Notes: a model not told the origin generated them from the sequence alone. DNA of 64,000 nt from Eucalyptus grandis (GCF_016545825.1 NC_052613.1:6200001-6264000), one strand, 5' to 3'; positions 46,563 to 59,507 are shown, numbered from the stretch's first letter. Numbers and translations are program-made.

Positions 46563-48221
46563 ACTATCGCTGACAACGTGTATTAGGATTTGGTAATTCG
46601 TGATTTTAAGGTTCAAAACATTTAACCAACACGGGCATTAAAAGTAGCAGGAGGGCTTACATTTAGGAAGCACGAAACCGAACCAGCCAATGAACTTCCA
46701 TTAGCCGAAAGCGCTGAAGCAGAAGTCAAAGATCACCTGCTCAGCAATGGAGGACTACTCTTTGAACATAGATGCACTAATAAAGGCAATCAATACGAAA
46801 GAACACACCGGTCATGAAAGCAGAAAATAAAGAGCCACGTCCAATAAGGAATTAAAATCAAGCACAGCTCATTACAAGTCCATTGCAATAGCTTTTGCAG
46901 TTGAAAATACAACCTTAGATCCATCAGGACCCTCCAGTAATGAGCATATACACTCAGTATGTAAAACAGGCTCTCAAACATCCAAACCCACCAAACCCAA
47001 ATCACCGAAGCTCTTTCTAATTCTCCGTAGCTGAGCAATAAACAAACTTCCAACAACTCAGGAGCAACAATTGTTCAAAGGAAGAGCAAACGATCGAGCT
47101 AGCGGACAAGCTAAGGAACTGGGTCGGTTCGGCTCACTTTTCAATGTTCTATTCGGCCGCCTGAACGAAACCGACGAGGGAGTGCTGTTTGGACCAGCGG
47201 GTGCATAGTCCGGTGCTCTGGCGGAAGACAAGACGGTCCCAGTCGGGATGGAGAAGGCCACGTCGTTTCCATGGCGGGCGGCCATGAGTTTGCAGTCGTA
47301 CGGACAGAGACACGGGATGCAGAGACCCAGGGAAAGAGAGCCATCGGACAAAGACGCACGATCAGACACAGAGACAGAGAGACAGATATTTTTCATTCAT
47401 TGTGGCGGGTAACCGTTAATTTATCAACGCTGGAGATCGCATCAGGATGCGCACTGCGCTTTTACTGGCAAAGTGCAAGTGCAACTGGAGTCTGCAGACA
47501 TTTATAGGTGCCTATCAAAATTAGTTGCAGCCGGCTTCTCATCCGATTGTTAAATAAATTTACCGCGCCCTTTATAAACTTACTTACGTGTGAATTGCAC
47601 CGAAATGTAAAGAGATATCGATACTTTTCTGAATCTATATAACTAAAATTCGTCAATATCTAATGAGACGAATGTCCGTAAATCGGTCATATTAAGATTA
47701 GTAATATTGAACGAAAGTCATTGACTTCAAGGCTTTGGTAAATCATAATCGAACAAAATCACTAACATCTTTACAATATTTAGGAAACTAATCTTGGAAG
47801 TATAAAATTCTTTTAGTAAATGACTGAAATTAATTGGAATCTTAATAGATATATCTTTGGTGCACCAATCAAATCAAAGTCAATAATTTCTTTATTAGGT
47901 CCAGTGACTTCCGTAACGTTATTAAACTATATATATATAAATGTTCGTAGATTGACAATTTATCACTTCATGAATGAATCTTAGATGCGCAAAAGCTTGC
48001 TTGCTAATTCTTTTAACATGTGACTAGGTAAGCAAAAATGCACTTTTTGTTGATATTTGGCATACACACCTTCATTGCTTCGGATGCAATTGTATAGACA
48101 ACTACAAAAAATATAGTAATGCAGCAAGTGATCGAGTTCATTATTTCTTGGCATGACCCTTAAAGTGGATGCTTGACCTGATCAAGGGTTCGTGTTTTCC
48201 AGCACAAGGATTGAAAGCCAG
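46563..48221. other. Interval between hAT-like element and LRR gene
   Basis: A minus-strand ORF at 47285-47058 (starting MAARHGNDVAFSIPTGTVLS) and a stretch near 46960-46900 (EGPDGSKVVFSTAKAIAMDL) look coding but I cannot name them; they could be a first exon and a later exon of one unknown gene. 47520-48221 is AT-rich and shows no gene. Confidence 0.35.
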
Positions 48222-51200
48222 TTACCTCCACCCTCGTCGCCTATTTCTCTGAAGCTTCGCCCTCTTGTTTCCTATCGGCAACCACCTTCGGACAATTCTA
48301 TCTATAAAATCAAAGTATGCATCTGCCCAAGAACTTTTGATGTGCAAGACCACGGCTGGAACTAAGATACCGGCAGCATATCCAAGGCCGACACTTAAGT
48401 AAAACCATTGATCGATGAACTCATCGACACCACCACCATCCTCAGTTGTCCCTGGTTTGTCCGGTTCATCAGCTGGACATGTCACATTAAGGGGAGCACC
48501 ACAAAGACCTGGGTTTCCATAGTACGAGGAAGGGTCGAATGTCGTCATCTGTTGTGTGTAAGGAATCTTGCCCAAGAAATTATTATCGGATAAGTTTAAA
48601 TAACTCAAAAACGACAGCGACGACATACTTTGAGGGATTGCACCAGAAAGCTTGTTGCTTGAAAGATCAAGGGATAACAGTTGGCTCATGCCTGAAATGC
48701 CTTTAGGAATCTGACCACCAATGCTGTTCCTTGATAAGTTTAGAATGAGCAATCCACCCAGCTTTGCCATTTCTTCTGGAAATTCTCCATCTAAACTATT
48801 CCCAGAGATGTCTATGCAAGTGACAAGGGAAAGAGTCTTGGTGTACGATTGGCGCTGGCTTTTCGTGGTCACTGGGAAGTTCTCTTCATAGTAATTGTCT
48901 GCGAACATCCTCCCGTAAAATAGGTACTTGATTCTAGCTTGCCCTTCCACCATTTCTTTAAAATCTCCAAAGCTTGAAGGAATTTTACCTGTCAAATTGT
49001 TTTCTGCAAGATCTAGCACTTGCAATGAGCTTAAACTTGAGAGCTCATGAGGAATTTCTCCAGAAAGTGCATTGGACCTCAAACTTAAAATTCTTAACTT
49101 GATGAAACCCTCGGCCATCCATCGAGGTATGGTGCCGTTCAATTGGTTGTTGCCAATATCTAGCATTTCTAAGCTGGACAGACTCTTGAATGAAGATGGA
49201 AGGTCTCCTGAGAGCTTATTATTGCTAAGGTGCAGAGACTGAAGCAATTGTAATTGGCCCAAAGATGCGGGTATCAACCCAGATAAAGAATTGTTTTGCA
49301 GGTCGAGTACTTGTAGGAATAAGCAGTTCCCTATGCTTGGAGGAATGCGTCCACTCAAATTGTTGTTTGCTAAGTCAATGACCTGAAGCCATAGCATTTT
49401 TCCTATAGATTCTGGGAGCCCACCAGTCATTTTGTTGGATGAAAGGGAGAGGAAGATCAAATTCGGCATGTATTTGCTTAAACTTTGCGGAATGCCACCT
49501 GAAAATTGGTTCTTAGAGAGGTCTAACAATTGAATCTCAGAAATGGGACGAGGGAGCGGTCCCTGAAAAAGGTTAGAGCTGAGATCAACACGTGCAAAAA
49601 AACCTACTGGCAATGGATTAGGTAATTGGCCTTGCAACAGATTTAGAGACATGTTGAGGACAGAGAAATTCGAAGAAATGTCCCAAAACCAGTTTGGCAC
49701 AGGCCCCGAAATGCTGGCATTTGAAAAATCAAGATAGGTGATCTCATTTTCATGTCTAAGCCAGGCGGGAAAAGACGGACCGATTTGGCACGATCCCATG
49801 CCAAGCTCCCAGACTTGGAATGGAGGCATCCAGTCAACACTGACATTTAAAGTGAAAGAGTTGGATTGGAGATCTAAGGTCTTCATTTTGCGTAGATTTG
49901 CAAAATGTTCTTCAGATAGTGTACCTGATAAATGATTGAAAGACACGTCGAGAACATCCAACTCAGAAAGCTGTCCCAGATCAAGGGGAAGAGTCCCATT
50001 CAATTGGTTCCCACCAAGTTTTAGAACGGTGAGGTTCTTCAAAGTCCCAAGAGAAGAAGGAATCGGCCCTTCAAGAAAATTATAGTCAAGGGTAAGTTCC
50101 TCAAGGTGTTTAAGTTGGCCCACCCAACTTGGCAGATAACCCCTTAGCCGATTGCCGGTCAATGTCAAGTACCTCAAATTGGGCAGAGAACTCAGGGAAT
50201 CACAAGTTTCGGATCCCCTTTGCAAGATTTCTGGCAAAGTACCTGTCAAGTTATTGCTGGATAAATCGAATTTAACTAAACTACAAAGTGAACCGATGGC
50301 GCTCGGTATTCCTCCCCCAACCAAATTCCAAGAAAGGTCAAAGTTAATAAGAGTGGTCATTTTCCCAATGGAAGTGGGAAGTCGTCCGTGTATTTTGTTA
50401 GAAGCCAAATCCATAACTTCTATCCTTTTCCATGATCCTTGGAACAACTGAGTGCAACTGGCCGAGAGATTATGGTTTCCAGATAAAATTAGGATTTGCA
50501 AACGTGGTAGCTCGCCTAGACCAAGAGGGATCCTTCCATATAGACCATTGTTACTCATGTCAACACTAACAAGGCTGCTTACATTCAGAAGCCATTGAGG
50601 GAACTCTGAATTGAAATTGTTGGAGCTGAGGTCCAGAACAGCGAGTGAAGTGAAGTTCACCAAACCAGGTGATGATATCAGACCAGATAGGTGACAATTG
50701 GACAGATGCAACATGGACAACGACGGAAACCCATTTAGCACACTGATCCACATGGAATTGACCATTGAAAGGTCCACTCCATCAAGCGCAAGATATTTTA
50801 GAGAACCAAGACCAAATATCCACCCAAGATTGTTAGCCTTTGAGGTAGAAAATTCAGAAGAAAGACCAAGATACTGCAAGTTTGACAAATTTCCTAGACT
50901 TGGAGGAATTGCACCATGAAATCCGGCAATTGACAAGTTCAGATACCGCAGATTCTCTAGAGAACCAATAAATTCAGGAATTGGTACACCATCAAAGTTA
51001 TTTGAGCTCAAGTCCAAGAATCTCAAAGACTTGAGTCGCGCTAATGAAGGTCTAATTTCTCCACTCAGCCTACCATCGTACGTACCAGAGTCGCCGTGAA
51101 GATCAATGCTTGTTATCCCTCCGGTCCTCTCATCGCAGCCTATTCCTTGCCACCGGCAACAATCGTTTCCTTGCCATGAGGACAGGAGATAATGAGGATC

Positions 51201-51344
51201 TTGAAGGCCATTTTTGAAGTCAATTAGAGCTTCTTTATCAGACTCTGAGCAATTCCTAGCGGGGATATTGCCATCACAAGCCGATAGCCATGCTAAAATG
51301 GAGATAGAGACTAGTATAATGTAGAGGGATGAATCTCTCGCCAT
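48222..51344 (-). CDS. LRR receptor-like protein (EIX2-type), 1040 aa, intact
   Basis: Cell-surface receptor-like protein without a kinase; family members sense microbial or developmental ligands and signal through partner kinases such as SOBIR1 (family knowledge). Single exon. The frame is open from 51353, but its first codon there is TTG; the first ATG is at 51344, giving 1040 residues. Residues 1-25 are a signal peptide, 32-70 the LRR N-cap with the CCxWxGIGC motif, then about 28 LRRs (LxxLxxLxLSxNxLxGxIP), a non-LRR island at about 792-842, further LRRs, a cap with GLCGAPLNVTC (about 947-956), an acidic spacer, a transmembrane helix at 981-1002 and a 38-residue basic tail. Many N-glycosylation sites. 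No breaks. The only fully intact gene in the window. Confidence 0.95.
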   Translation of the reverse strand: MARDSSLYIILVSISILAWLSACDGNIPARNCSESDKEALIDFKNGLQDPHYLLSSWQGNDCCRWQGIGCDERTGGITSIDLHGDSGTYDGRLSGEIRPSLARLKSLRFLDLSSNNFDGVPIPEFIGSLENLRYLNLSIAGFHGAIPPSLGNLSNLQYLGLSSEFSTSKANNLGWIFGLGSLKYLALDGVDLSMVNSMWISVLNGFPSLSMLHLSNCHLSGLISSPGLVNFTSLAVLDLSSNNFNSEFPQWLLNVSSLVSVDMSNNGLYGRIPLGLGELPRLQILILSGNHNLSASCTQLFQGSWKRIEVMDLASNKIHGRLPTSIGKMTTLINFDLSWNLVGGGIPSAIGSLCSLVKFDLSSNNLTGTLPEILQRGSETCDSLSSLPNLRYLTLTGNRLRGYLPSWVGQLKHLEELTLDYNFLEGPIPSSLGTLKNLTVLKLGGNQLNGTLPLDLGQLSELDVLDVSFNHLSGTLSEEHFANLRKMKTLDLQSNSFTLNVSVDWMPPFQVWELGMGSCQIGPSFPAWLRHENEITYLDFSNASISGPVPNWFWDISSNFSVLNMSLNLLQGQLPNPLPVGFFARVDLSSNLFQGPLPRPISEIQLLDLSKNQFSGGIPQSLSKYMPNLIFLSLSSNKMTGGLPESIGKMLWLQVIDLANNNLSGRIPPSIGNCLFLQVLDLQNNSLSGLIPASLGQLQLLQSLHLSNNKLSGDLPSSFKSLSSLEMLDIGNNQLNGTIPRWMAEGFIKLRILSLRSNALSGEIPHELSSLSSLQVLDLAENNLTGKIPSSFGDFKEMVEGQARIKYLFYGRMFADNYYEENFPVTTKSQRQSYTKTLSLVTCIDISGNSLDGEFPEEMAKLGGLLILNLSRNSIGGQIPKGISGMSQLLSLDLSSNKLSGAIPQSMSSLSFLSYLNLSDNNFLGKIPYTQQMTTFDPSSYYGNPGLCGAPLNVTCPADEPDKPGTTEDGGGVDEFIDQWFYLSVGLGYAAGILVPAVVLHIKSSWADAYFDFIDRIVRRWLPIGNKRAKLQRNRRRGWR

Positions 51345-53400
51345 CTTGATCAAAAGATGTAAAACTGAAGGTAGCGGTGCAAGGACTAGTAACTTGGGAC
51401 TAGTTTGTTTTAAGTATTGCTTGACAAGTTAAGCGAGATCAGCAGGATATTTATGAGATGTCACAAGAAAGTTAAAGAGATGTGAACTGATTGAGTCTTT
51501 GCGAGTAAAATATTCTAGCGTGGAGTGTAAAAAGGTTCAATGACTTGAAAAGCTAATGGCATCTATTGTATTTAATTCATTGTTTGGTTTTGGAGTCAAA
51601 GAGATGGCATTCATGGATTATTCACATGAACCGATCATCCCATTCTCATATCAAAATCAGATCTTATTTATGATATTGTTGTGCCATCTCATACGCTGAT
51701 CTCGTTTTTTCAATTACTGCATCAAGTCAACTTTGGAAATAGCTCTTTTTTTTCACCAACAACAAAAAGTATTTCTTAATGGGCACACATCCCGTAAGAA
51801 AAAAGTTCATCTTGAATCCAGTTGCCTTCATTGATGCCAAACATGAGTGCAGGACTTGGAGAATTGAATAGTCATGGGAAAGAAAAGAAAGGGATTTAGA
51901 GAATGGTGGGAGTCTGAAACTGATTTGCAATTTTCTCTCCATGGATCTATTAAATATTGAAACAATTACTACTTTTGAAATAAATCATATAAACATTGAC
52001 AATTGAACAATAACAACTTTTGAAATAAATCATATAAACATTGGCAATTAAACTCAAATAAAAGTTAGTAATTCTGTGTAAGGTTTTAGTAGCTTTTGAC
52101 CTTTATTAATTGGTAAGTTGCACAAATAAGCGTCGATAAATCATTGGAATTGTTAGTAGATGCATAACGATTGAATAATTATTAGTAACCAACTTAGCCA
52201 AAAGTTAATGATTCCATAGAAGAATTAGGTGATTTTCATAGGAGCCAGTAACTTTAACATGCTAATATCCACAAATAAATGTTGATGAAGTCTTAAAATA
52301 GGTGGTGATTTCAAGTATCATTAGATAAACGTCAATAATTCAATTAAGTAAGCATTAGTAAAGTTAAAAGTAGATGGTAATTTATTTACAAAAATGTGGT
52401 AAAACTCATTTGTATTAATATCAGTAATTTGCTATCACGGAGAGTAATTTTAGTTCGATGTTAACTTTAATAAATAATAATTGGTAAGTTCTTATGACAA
52501 TTAAAAAGTTGATAAATGAAAGTTGGTAATTTTTTTTATAAAAAAATTAATAACTTTAATACGTTGGTCAGACACCAACCCCACCACTGTCTCCGCGAGG
52601 GGAAAAGCCGTTGATTGCGTTGTGCTTGTGCCGACAGAAGCCCTTTCAGAGGATCTCGGATGGATTCACGGGGAGATATCGTCCGCGAATCCGAGATGTT
52701 TTCCGCTGGGTGCGCTGGGAATTGTCTACGACACAACATATGCTTCGTAGAACGGTGTTTTCTCCTTCTTATTTTCTCGAAATTTGTGCAGACAGCTGGC
52801 GCATCGAGAAGATTTTCGTCACCTTTTCAACGCAGAGAGAGAGAGGGAGATCTTGAACGCACCAAATCCGGCACGGACCGTGGGAAAATATTAGATGGTG
52901 AGCGCCGAGTCACCGTGCGCCCACCCAATAAAGAGGCGACCCATGGCTCCACGTGGAGACAGGCCATCATTATTTTCCGTCAAATTTTGCACCCCTCCGT
53001 CTCTTCATCCCATCATCACTTTTCAGAGAAGGTTTTGCATTCCCATCTCTCTCTTCGTTAAGGGTATGTTCGTTTCGAAACAATATCATATTTTCGAAAA
53101 ATATTTTTGAAAGTTATTTTAGAAAAATAACTCTATTTTCCGATTCGACCAAAACTTAAAATTTAAGTGAAAAATATTTTCCGACGTTTGTTATTTCATT
53201 TAATTATTTAGGAAAAATTACCAAAAATTAAATTTTAATATTTTTAATTGATTAAAATTAATTTTTAAAAATATTTTCTTAATTATTTATATTTTAAAAA
53301 ATCGAAATTTTTATTATTTATTATTTTTCTTTTTCTTTCCCTTCCTCCTTCCTCCTTCCTCCTCCTTCTTCCCTCCTTCCGCCACGCCACTTCTTTGCTG
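51345..53400. other. Upstream region of the LRR gene and AT-rich repeats
   Basis: 51345-51950 is the 5' flank of the LRR gene; no TATA box can be fixed with confidence. 51960-52560 is AT-rich with a loosely repeated TTGGTAAttt/GTTAGTAatt phrase, probably old repeat DNA. 52560-53050 has overlapping short ORFs on both strands (52615-53061 plus is the longest, 148 codons) without recognisable domains. 53090-53330 is AT-rich. Confidence 0.4.
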
Positions 53401-53734
53401 ACAATGGCCGGTTGCCGACGGCCAGGCCAAGACAGGTGGCCGAGATCAGCGAGCTCGAGGCTCGGCGATCTCGCCCTAGCTCGTCGGATTTGGCGGGCGG
53501 AGCTCGTGCTCGCCTGGATCGGAGCCCGAGCTCGCCCGGCTCGTCGGATCTGGTGAACCGCGAGCTCGCCGCGGATCAGCGAAGCTTGCGGCGAGGCTGG
53601 GTGGGGCTCGAGGTGAGTCGAGGCAAGGCCGAGCCCCGTCCAAGCTCATTGATTGGTGAGCTGCGAGCTCCACCTAGGCCGGCGTGAGCTTTGCTTTGCC
53701 GGCCGTTGGCTTGCGACCGGTCGCGGACCGCCAC
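53401..53734. other. GC-rich segment rich in CGAGCTCG-type words
   Basis: A sharp rise in GC content with repeated GAGCTCG, GGCCGG and CGGATC words. The plus-strand ORF 53412-53687 (Ala/Arg/Ser-rich) is compositional. Similar GC-rich islets are common in old plant repeats; no gene is supported. Confidence 0.4.
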
Positions 53735-55018
53735 TGTGACATCTGATTTTTCAAATTTGATTTCAATTGAATAAATCGGGCCTTTCGTCGACGCGTCGTC
53801 TATAGTGCTATTCTCTCGAGCCGATCACTCAAGAGATAATTAGACTATCACGGGAAAATTATTAAGGGATTTTAACGCAAAGGCTTGAGAATTCGATCAA
53901 GAATTGACTACTCAACCGTGCTAATTTGCAAGGGTCATTATGGCACACTTAAAATCGATCGGAGATGAGATAGGTTGAATCGATTAAGATGAGTGATCAA
54001 AATGTGGGTGATTCCACATGATTGCAAAATTCTCGTCGATCGGCACTAAATTGATTTTCTATCGTTTTGGAGTACCTAATGTCCGTATTTGAAACCTTGA
54101 GATTTTCACGATAATCGTAGCCCAATAATCGAAGATGTACATTGTGACTCGAGATAAATCGATCACGGGTTAATTGTACTAAAAATTCATAAAGCTACAC
54201 CGATAGATTAGGTCACGCTAAAAGCACGCGGGATTGAAAATAAGCCGTGAATTTGAACTTGATTTCAAAAATTAAAAGTTATGTGGTATCATAAGCTATT
54301 TTAGGAACGTCGACTCATTCTCAGAAGATTTCAGAAATTTCGGGATTTTTACGTAAAATCGAATCGGACTTTGCGGAAATTGCGGAAATTCAGATTGGCT
54401 AAATTGATGGAAATTGGGACTTACAAACCGAGCTTTATGCGAAAGGCACTTGTAGAAATTCTATGGGCTTTTCTCCGAGGAAATTGGACATCAAATATGA
54501 GGAATTTGTCGAAGATATCGAGTCAGAAAATTGAAAATTCGGAACCTAGGATAAGGGTGCATTATTTGCATCAAAATGGATTTATTTTGGACTTATATTT
54601 GTTGGAAAGTATTATTGAATAAAGGGGATAAGTATGAGGAGAGAAGGGGACCAAGCATTTAAGACATTGGCTAAGATTTTAGACTTTGGTCTCTCTCTCT
54701 TCAAGCCTTCGAACAAACTTCACCGCCTCTGTCTCTCTCCCCGTTAAATACGACGCCCTGCTCCTACCTCAAATTTCATTTTCATGTTTTTCCTTGCACC
54801 TTCATCTTTCATTCATTCTCATGAAAGCCCCACCCAAATCACTCAGCCTCATCAAGTCCACACTCCAGTTCTTCTTGTCTCCCTCGGTCAACCTTACTTC
54901 TCCACTTTCCATTTTGTTGACCCATCCTCACGCCACCCAATTCCACCGAGCAATTCCGCTTCGTCGAGTTCTTCGACGCCAGCTCTCGGTCAACTCGGCG
55001 ATTACCTCAGCAAGTGTT
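53735..55018 (+). repeat. Second copy of the long LTR-like sequence (5' part)
   Basis: Starts TGTGACA and follows the 30554-31650 sequence with about 80 per cent similarity by eye, for example AATAAATCGGGCCTTTCG, GCACTAAATTGATTTT and GACTCGAGATAAATCGATCA. It stops where another LTR-like sequence begins, so the right part is missing. Poorer match than expected for a recent copy, so the family is old. Confidence 0.65.
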
Positions 55019-55388
55019 TGTTGAACCTTGCGGAAACGTCAGTTCAAATATAACTTTCACTATTACAATAATTTTCACTACCATACAATACTCGAGACAA
55101 CTCTACACAATTTCTCTCACTCATTGCATACATAGCATTCTCTACTCAACACACTCTCAAGACCCTACACATACACCACACACCCCTTGGACTTCTTACT
55201 CACACACTCTAGTTGGACACACAAATGAGGAGCAAGTTGCTCCTATTTATAGGATGGAAAGTTGGTGACTTTCCTGGCTTTCTACACTATTCTAGAAGTA
55301 TTATTATTATTTTTGTTATAGCCTCACAACTAGATTTCTTTGGAGAATCTAGAAGTGTCAACTTTTCTTGATGGATTTTGCTAGAACA
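55019..55388 (-). repeat. Partial or solo copia-type LTR with TATA box and heat-shock-like elements
   Basis: On the minus strand it begins TGTTCTAGCAAAATCC and runs to a possible end TTCAACA. CCTATAAATAGGA (55241-55253) is a strong TATA-box match, followed by an INR-rich pyrimidine/purine leader. Upstream of the TATA box are three TTC/GAA-type heat-shock-like sites: TTCTAGAAG (55290-55298), GAATCTAGAAG (about 55344-55354) and CTAGAACA (55381-55388). It directly abuts the N gap. Family not identified. Confidence 0.5.
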
Positions 55389-55391
55389 TTT

Positions 55392-55491
55392 NNNNNNNNN
55401 NNNNNNNNNNNNNNNNNNNNNNNNNNNNNNNNNNNNNNNNNNNNNNNNNNNNNNNNNNNNNNNNNNNNNNNNNNNNNNNNNNNNNNNNNNN
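55392..55491. other. Assembly gap, exactly 100 N
   Basis: Exactly 100 N bases, the conventional placeholder for a gap of unknown length. It joins an LTR-like sequence on the left to the middle of a copia gag gene on the right. Confidence 0.98.
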
Positions 55492-58400
55492 ATCATGAGA
55501 GAAATGGAGATAAGGATTTCAAGTGTTTTCATTATAAGAAGCAAGGTCATAAGATTCATTACCTTTACCAAAAAAAAAAAAAAAAAAAAAGCAAGGTCAT
55601 AAGAGAGCTAATTGCTACAAGTTCCAAGCTTGGCTAAAAGTAAGAAAAGAAAGTCACCAAAGTGAGTTGTTGGTTTGTTTTGAATCAAATCTAGTTAATG
55701 TTCTTTGGATTCTTGGTGGCTTGATTATGGTGCTATTGTTCATGTGATTACTACCTCATAGGGTCTCACAAATCTAAGGAATTCAAGTCCGAGGGAGTCA
55801 AAACTTAAAGTTGGAAACAATATTGGAGTTAATGTGGAGGCAACGACAGAGACAATTGTTTTGAATTTAGACGGTTTTTAGCTTATTTAGAATAATGTCT
55901 TTTATTTGCCCGGTTTTAGGAAAAACTTGATATCTCTTTCTTCGCTTGACAAAACTAGATATTATCTTTATTTTGCGAATAAAATAGTGGATTTGAGTTA
56001 TGATTCCAGAATTATTGGGAATTGCATTTTGTCTAATGGACTATATCAATTATCCTTATGTCTCGATAGACCATATTATTTTTTCAATGTCGAAAATAAT
56101 GTTGCTAAGAGATCATTAATTAAAAAGATCTTCATTACTATGGCATAAGCGATTATGGCATATCTCCAAAGAAAGGGTAAATCAACTCATCAAGGCTGAT
56201 ATTTTTCCTCATCTTGACTCAAATGATACTGAGACTTGTATTGATTGTATGAGGGGAAAATTGACTAAAACCAAGAAGAAAGGCACTACTCGTAGTCAAA
56301 ATCTATTAGAGATAATTCATATGGATATTAATGGGCCATACACAACCACCTTGTGTGGAAATAAATACTTCATCACATTCATTGACGATTTCTTCCGTTT
56401 ATTGTTATATTTATCAAATTAAGGAGAAGACTGATGCTTTTGAAATATTCAAAGTATTTCGCACTAAAGTTGAGAAACAATTGGGAAGAATTATCAAGAT
56501 AGTCGATCTGATCGCGATGGTGAGTATTATGGGCAATATATCGAGACTAGACAACAAATGGGACCGTTTGCTAAATATTTGCAGGACTATGGTATTGTCA
56601 CTTAGTATACAATGCTTGGAAGTCCTAAACATAATAGTGTAGCTGAATGGCACAATCGCACATTCATGGAGATGAAACGAAGTATGATGGACAGTTCTAA
56701 TTTGCCTGAATACTTATAGGGTGATGTAATAAAAACAACAACTTATATATTGAACCGTGTACCTAGTAAATTAGTGCCGAAAACACCTTTTTGAATTCTG
56801 GACGGGGAGGAAACCAAGTATGAATAATTTTTGAGTTTGAGGTTGTTTTGCAGAGGTGAAAATTTATGATCCTTCTTAGAAGAAGACCGAACCCAAGACT
56901 ATTAGATGTTACTTTATTGGATATCCCGACCATTCCAAAAGGTATAGTATTGTCCTACTCATGACGCTAGAATTGTTGAATCCCAAACGCCAAATTCTGT
57001 AATTAGATATTGCTAAAAAGAGTTCTTCTCAATCTTTCAAAAGGGGAGAACCAAACATAACGATCTCTATTACATTACCCATCTTGAATGATAACTCTAT
57101 GCGAGAGCCTTGTAGAGTGGAAATTCAGTAAGAAGTAGATATTGGAGATATGATGGTAAATCCTTTTATTACAAACGAAATTCCCAAAACAAATGATGCA
57201 GCTCCAAAAATGCCTATGTGAAGATCACAGCGACAAAGAAGACCAATGCCTCTAAATGATTATCATGTCTATCTTAGAGAAGCTGATTTTGACATTAGAA
57301 TCATAGTTGATCCAGTGAAGTTCAAAGAAGCTCTTAATAGTGATCAGGCAGATAAATGGTTAGGAGCGATAAAGGATGAGATTATTTCCATGTTAACTAA
57401 TCAAGTATGGGAACTTATTGATTACCTTATGGGCATAAATTGATCGGCTACAAATGGGTATTCAAAACCTAGAGAGTTAATAAAGGCAACATAGAGAGAT
57501 TCAAGGCAAAGTTAGTTGCAAAGGGTACACATAAAGAGAACGCATTCATTATAATGAAAATTTTTTCCATTGTCCACTAAATACTCTTTTCGGATAACCA
57601 TGGCATTGGTGGCTCATTTTGATTTAGAGTTTCACCAAATGGATGTTAAAATAACTTTTATAAATGTAGATCTGGATGAAGAAGTATATATGCAGCAACC
57701 TAAATGGTTTAAAGAAGCCGGAAATGAGTATATGATGTGCAAACTTTAGAAGTCTATCTATGGTCTCAAACAAACATTATGTCACCGGTACTTGAAATTT
57801 CACAACATTGTGAGATCATTTGGTTTTGAAGAAAACAAGTTTGATCAATACATCTACATGAAAGTAAGTGAGAGTAAATAGATTTTATTAATACTTTATG
57901 TATATGACATTTTACTTACTAGTAGAGATGTTGATCTATTGAATGACACAAAAAGTTTTCTATTTACAAAGTTTAATGAAAGATATTAGGGAAGCCTCTT
58001 TTGTTATAGGCATTGAGATTCATCGTAACATATTTAAGAAAGTTCTGGCGTTATCTTAGAAAAATTATATAACTCGTGTTTTGAAAAGATTCAATAAATA
58101 AACCTCGCAAGTCAAGTGAAGCTCTGTTGTGAAAGGAGATAAATTGAGTATAGAACAATACCACAAGAATGATGTTGAAAAAAAAAGTAATGAAAAATGT
58201 TCCATATGCTAATGCAATTGGTAGTCTTATGTATGTACAAGTATATACCGAATCTGATATTATTTTTGTTGTGAATACTTTTGGGAGATATTTGTCGAAT
58301 CCAGGTCGTGAACATTGGGTTGCAGTTAAAAATGTGATGAGATATCTACAAGGAACAAAAGATTTCATGCTCGTGTATAATAGAGTAGAGAACCTAAAGG

Positions 58401-58835
58401 TGATTAGATATTCAAATGCTGATTTTGCTAGTTGTTTGGATGACAGAAAATCAATTTATGGATATAATTTTATGATGGCTAGAGGTGTTATTTTTTGGAA
58501 GAGCACAAAGCAAACCTTGATTACGAACTCTACAATGTATGCCGAGTTTGTAGCATGTTATGGTGTGTCAATTCAAGTTATTTGGCTCAGAAATTTGATC
58601 TCAAAATTGCAAATTGTGGACTCTATTGCTAGACCTATGGTGATCTACTGTGACAACACTGCAGTTGTGTTTTATTCCAAGAATGACAAGATCAGTAATG
58701 CGTTCAAACACATAGAGATCAAATATTATACTATTAAAGACTTGGTCAAAAAGGGAGATATTGTGATCGAGAATATCGACACGAGTCCATGTTGGCCAAT
58801 CCTCTAACAAAATGTTTACAACTCATTTGTTTAAA
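55492..58835 (+). mobile_element. Degenerate Ty1/copia internal region (copy 2)
   Basis: Repeats 1398-4770. Gag zinc-knuckle end with the poly(A) insertion (55540-55604), GAG-pre/integrase (about 56140-56820), reverse transcriptase (57246-58060) and RNase H. The integrase keeps the HNRTF motif. The 58169-58807 frame is open for 212 codons (SLMYVQVYTESDIIFVVNTF through RNase H), while copy 1 is frameshifted there. The YVYD change in the catalytic box is shared with copy 1 (about 57898-57909), so it predates the duplication or is true at a single locus. Confidence 0.9.
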
Positions 58836-59507
58836 GAACATGTAAAGAATATTGGTGTTTAAATTCTTTCAATTTATTTTGTTAGTGAGAGTTATATAAT
58901 TTGTATTTCTAAATATTATAGTTATATGCAAACTGATAATGCTTTCATGATGTCTATTAAATTATTTATTTTCAACGATCATTATTGTTGATTCTATTGT
59001 TATCTTTTCTCTTATTGACGAGAAATAGAAGTATAAAACAGTATCTTTAAACAAATTTAAGTTTAAAGAAGACTGGATGTCACTTATTATGAGATCTCAT
59101 ATTGGATTGTGACATAATCGTGCAATTTCATGTTGTTTAGAAATTGCACTAATATAAATTCATGTCGTTGAGAAATTGCATTGAGGACCGATAAGAAATA
59201 GTGTATATTTTAATCACATGTTAGCACTATATCTTACTACACTACTAGGCCCATGATCTATGAAAATATAATACTTATTCTATGTGATTATGGAAGGTCA
59301 TGTGTTGCGGTATGTTCTTAACACATTGATCCCCATAGTTCTATATTGAGGTTATATAATGTTAGATTGGTTTTGAGATGCCATTATTGGAATATTATTT
59401 TTTTAAAGTTGTGGCCACATAAAACAAAATTTTCAGTTATTAATCCGATAATGTCTTTTTCAATATAAAATCTTTTTCAAAATGAAAATAAGTTAATTAA
59501 TATAGCC

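Noticed and set aside
49738..50919. Plus-strand ORFs inside the LRR gene
   Set aside because: Antisense shadows of the repetitive LRR coding sequence.
51960..52560. Loosely repeated TTGGTAA phrases considered as a MITE
   Set aside because: No terminal inverted repeats or target duplication could be defined by eye.
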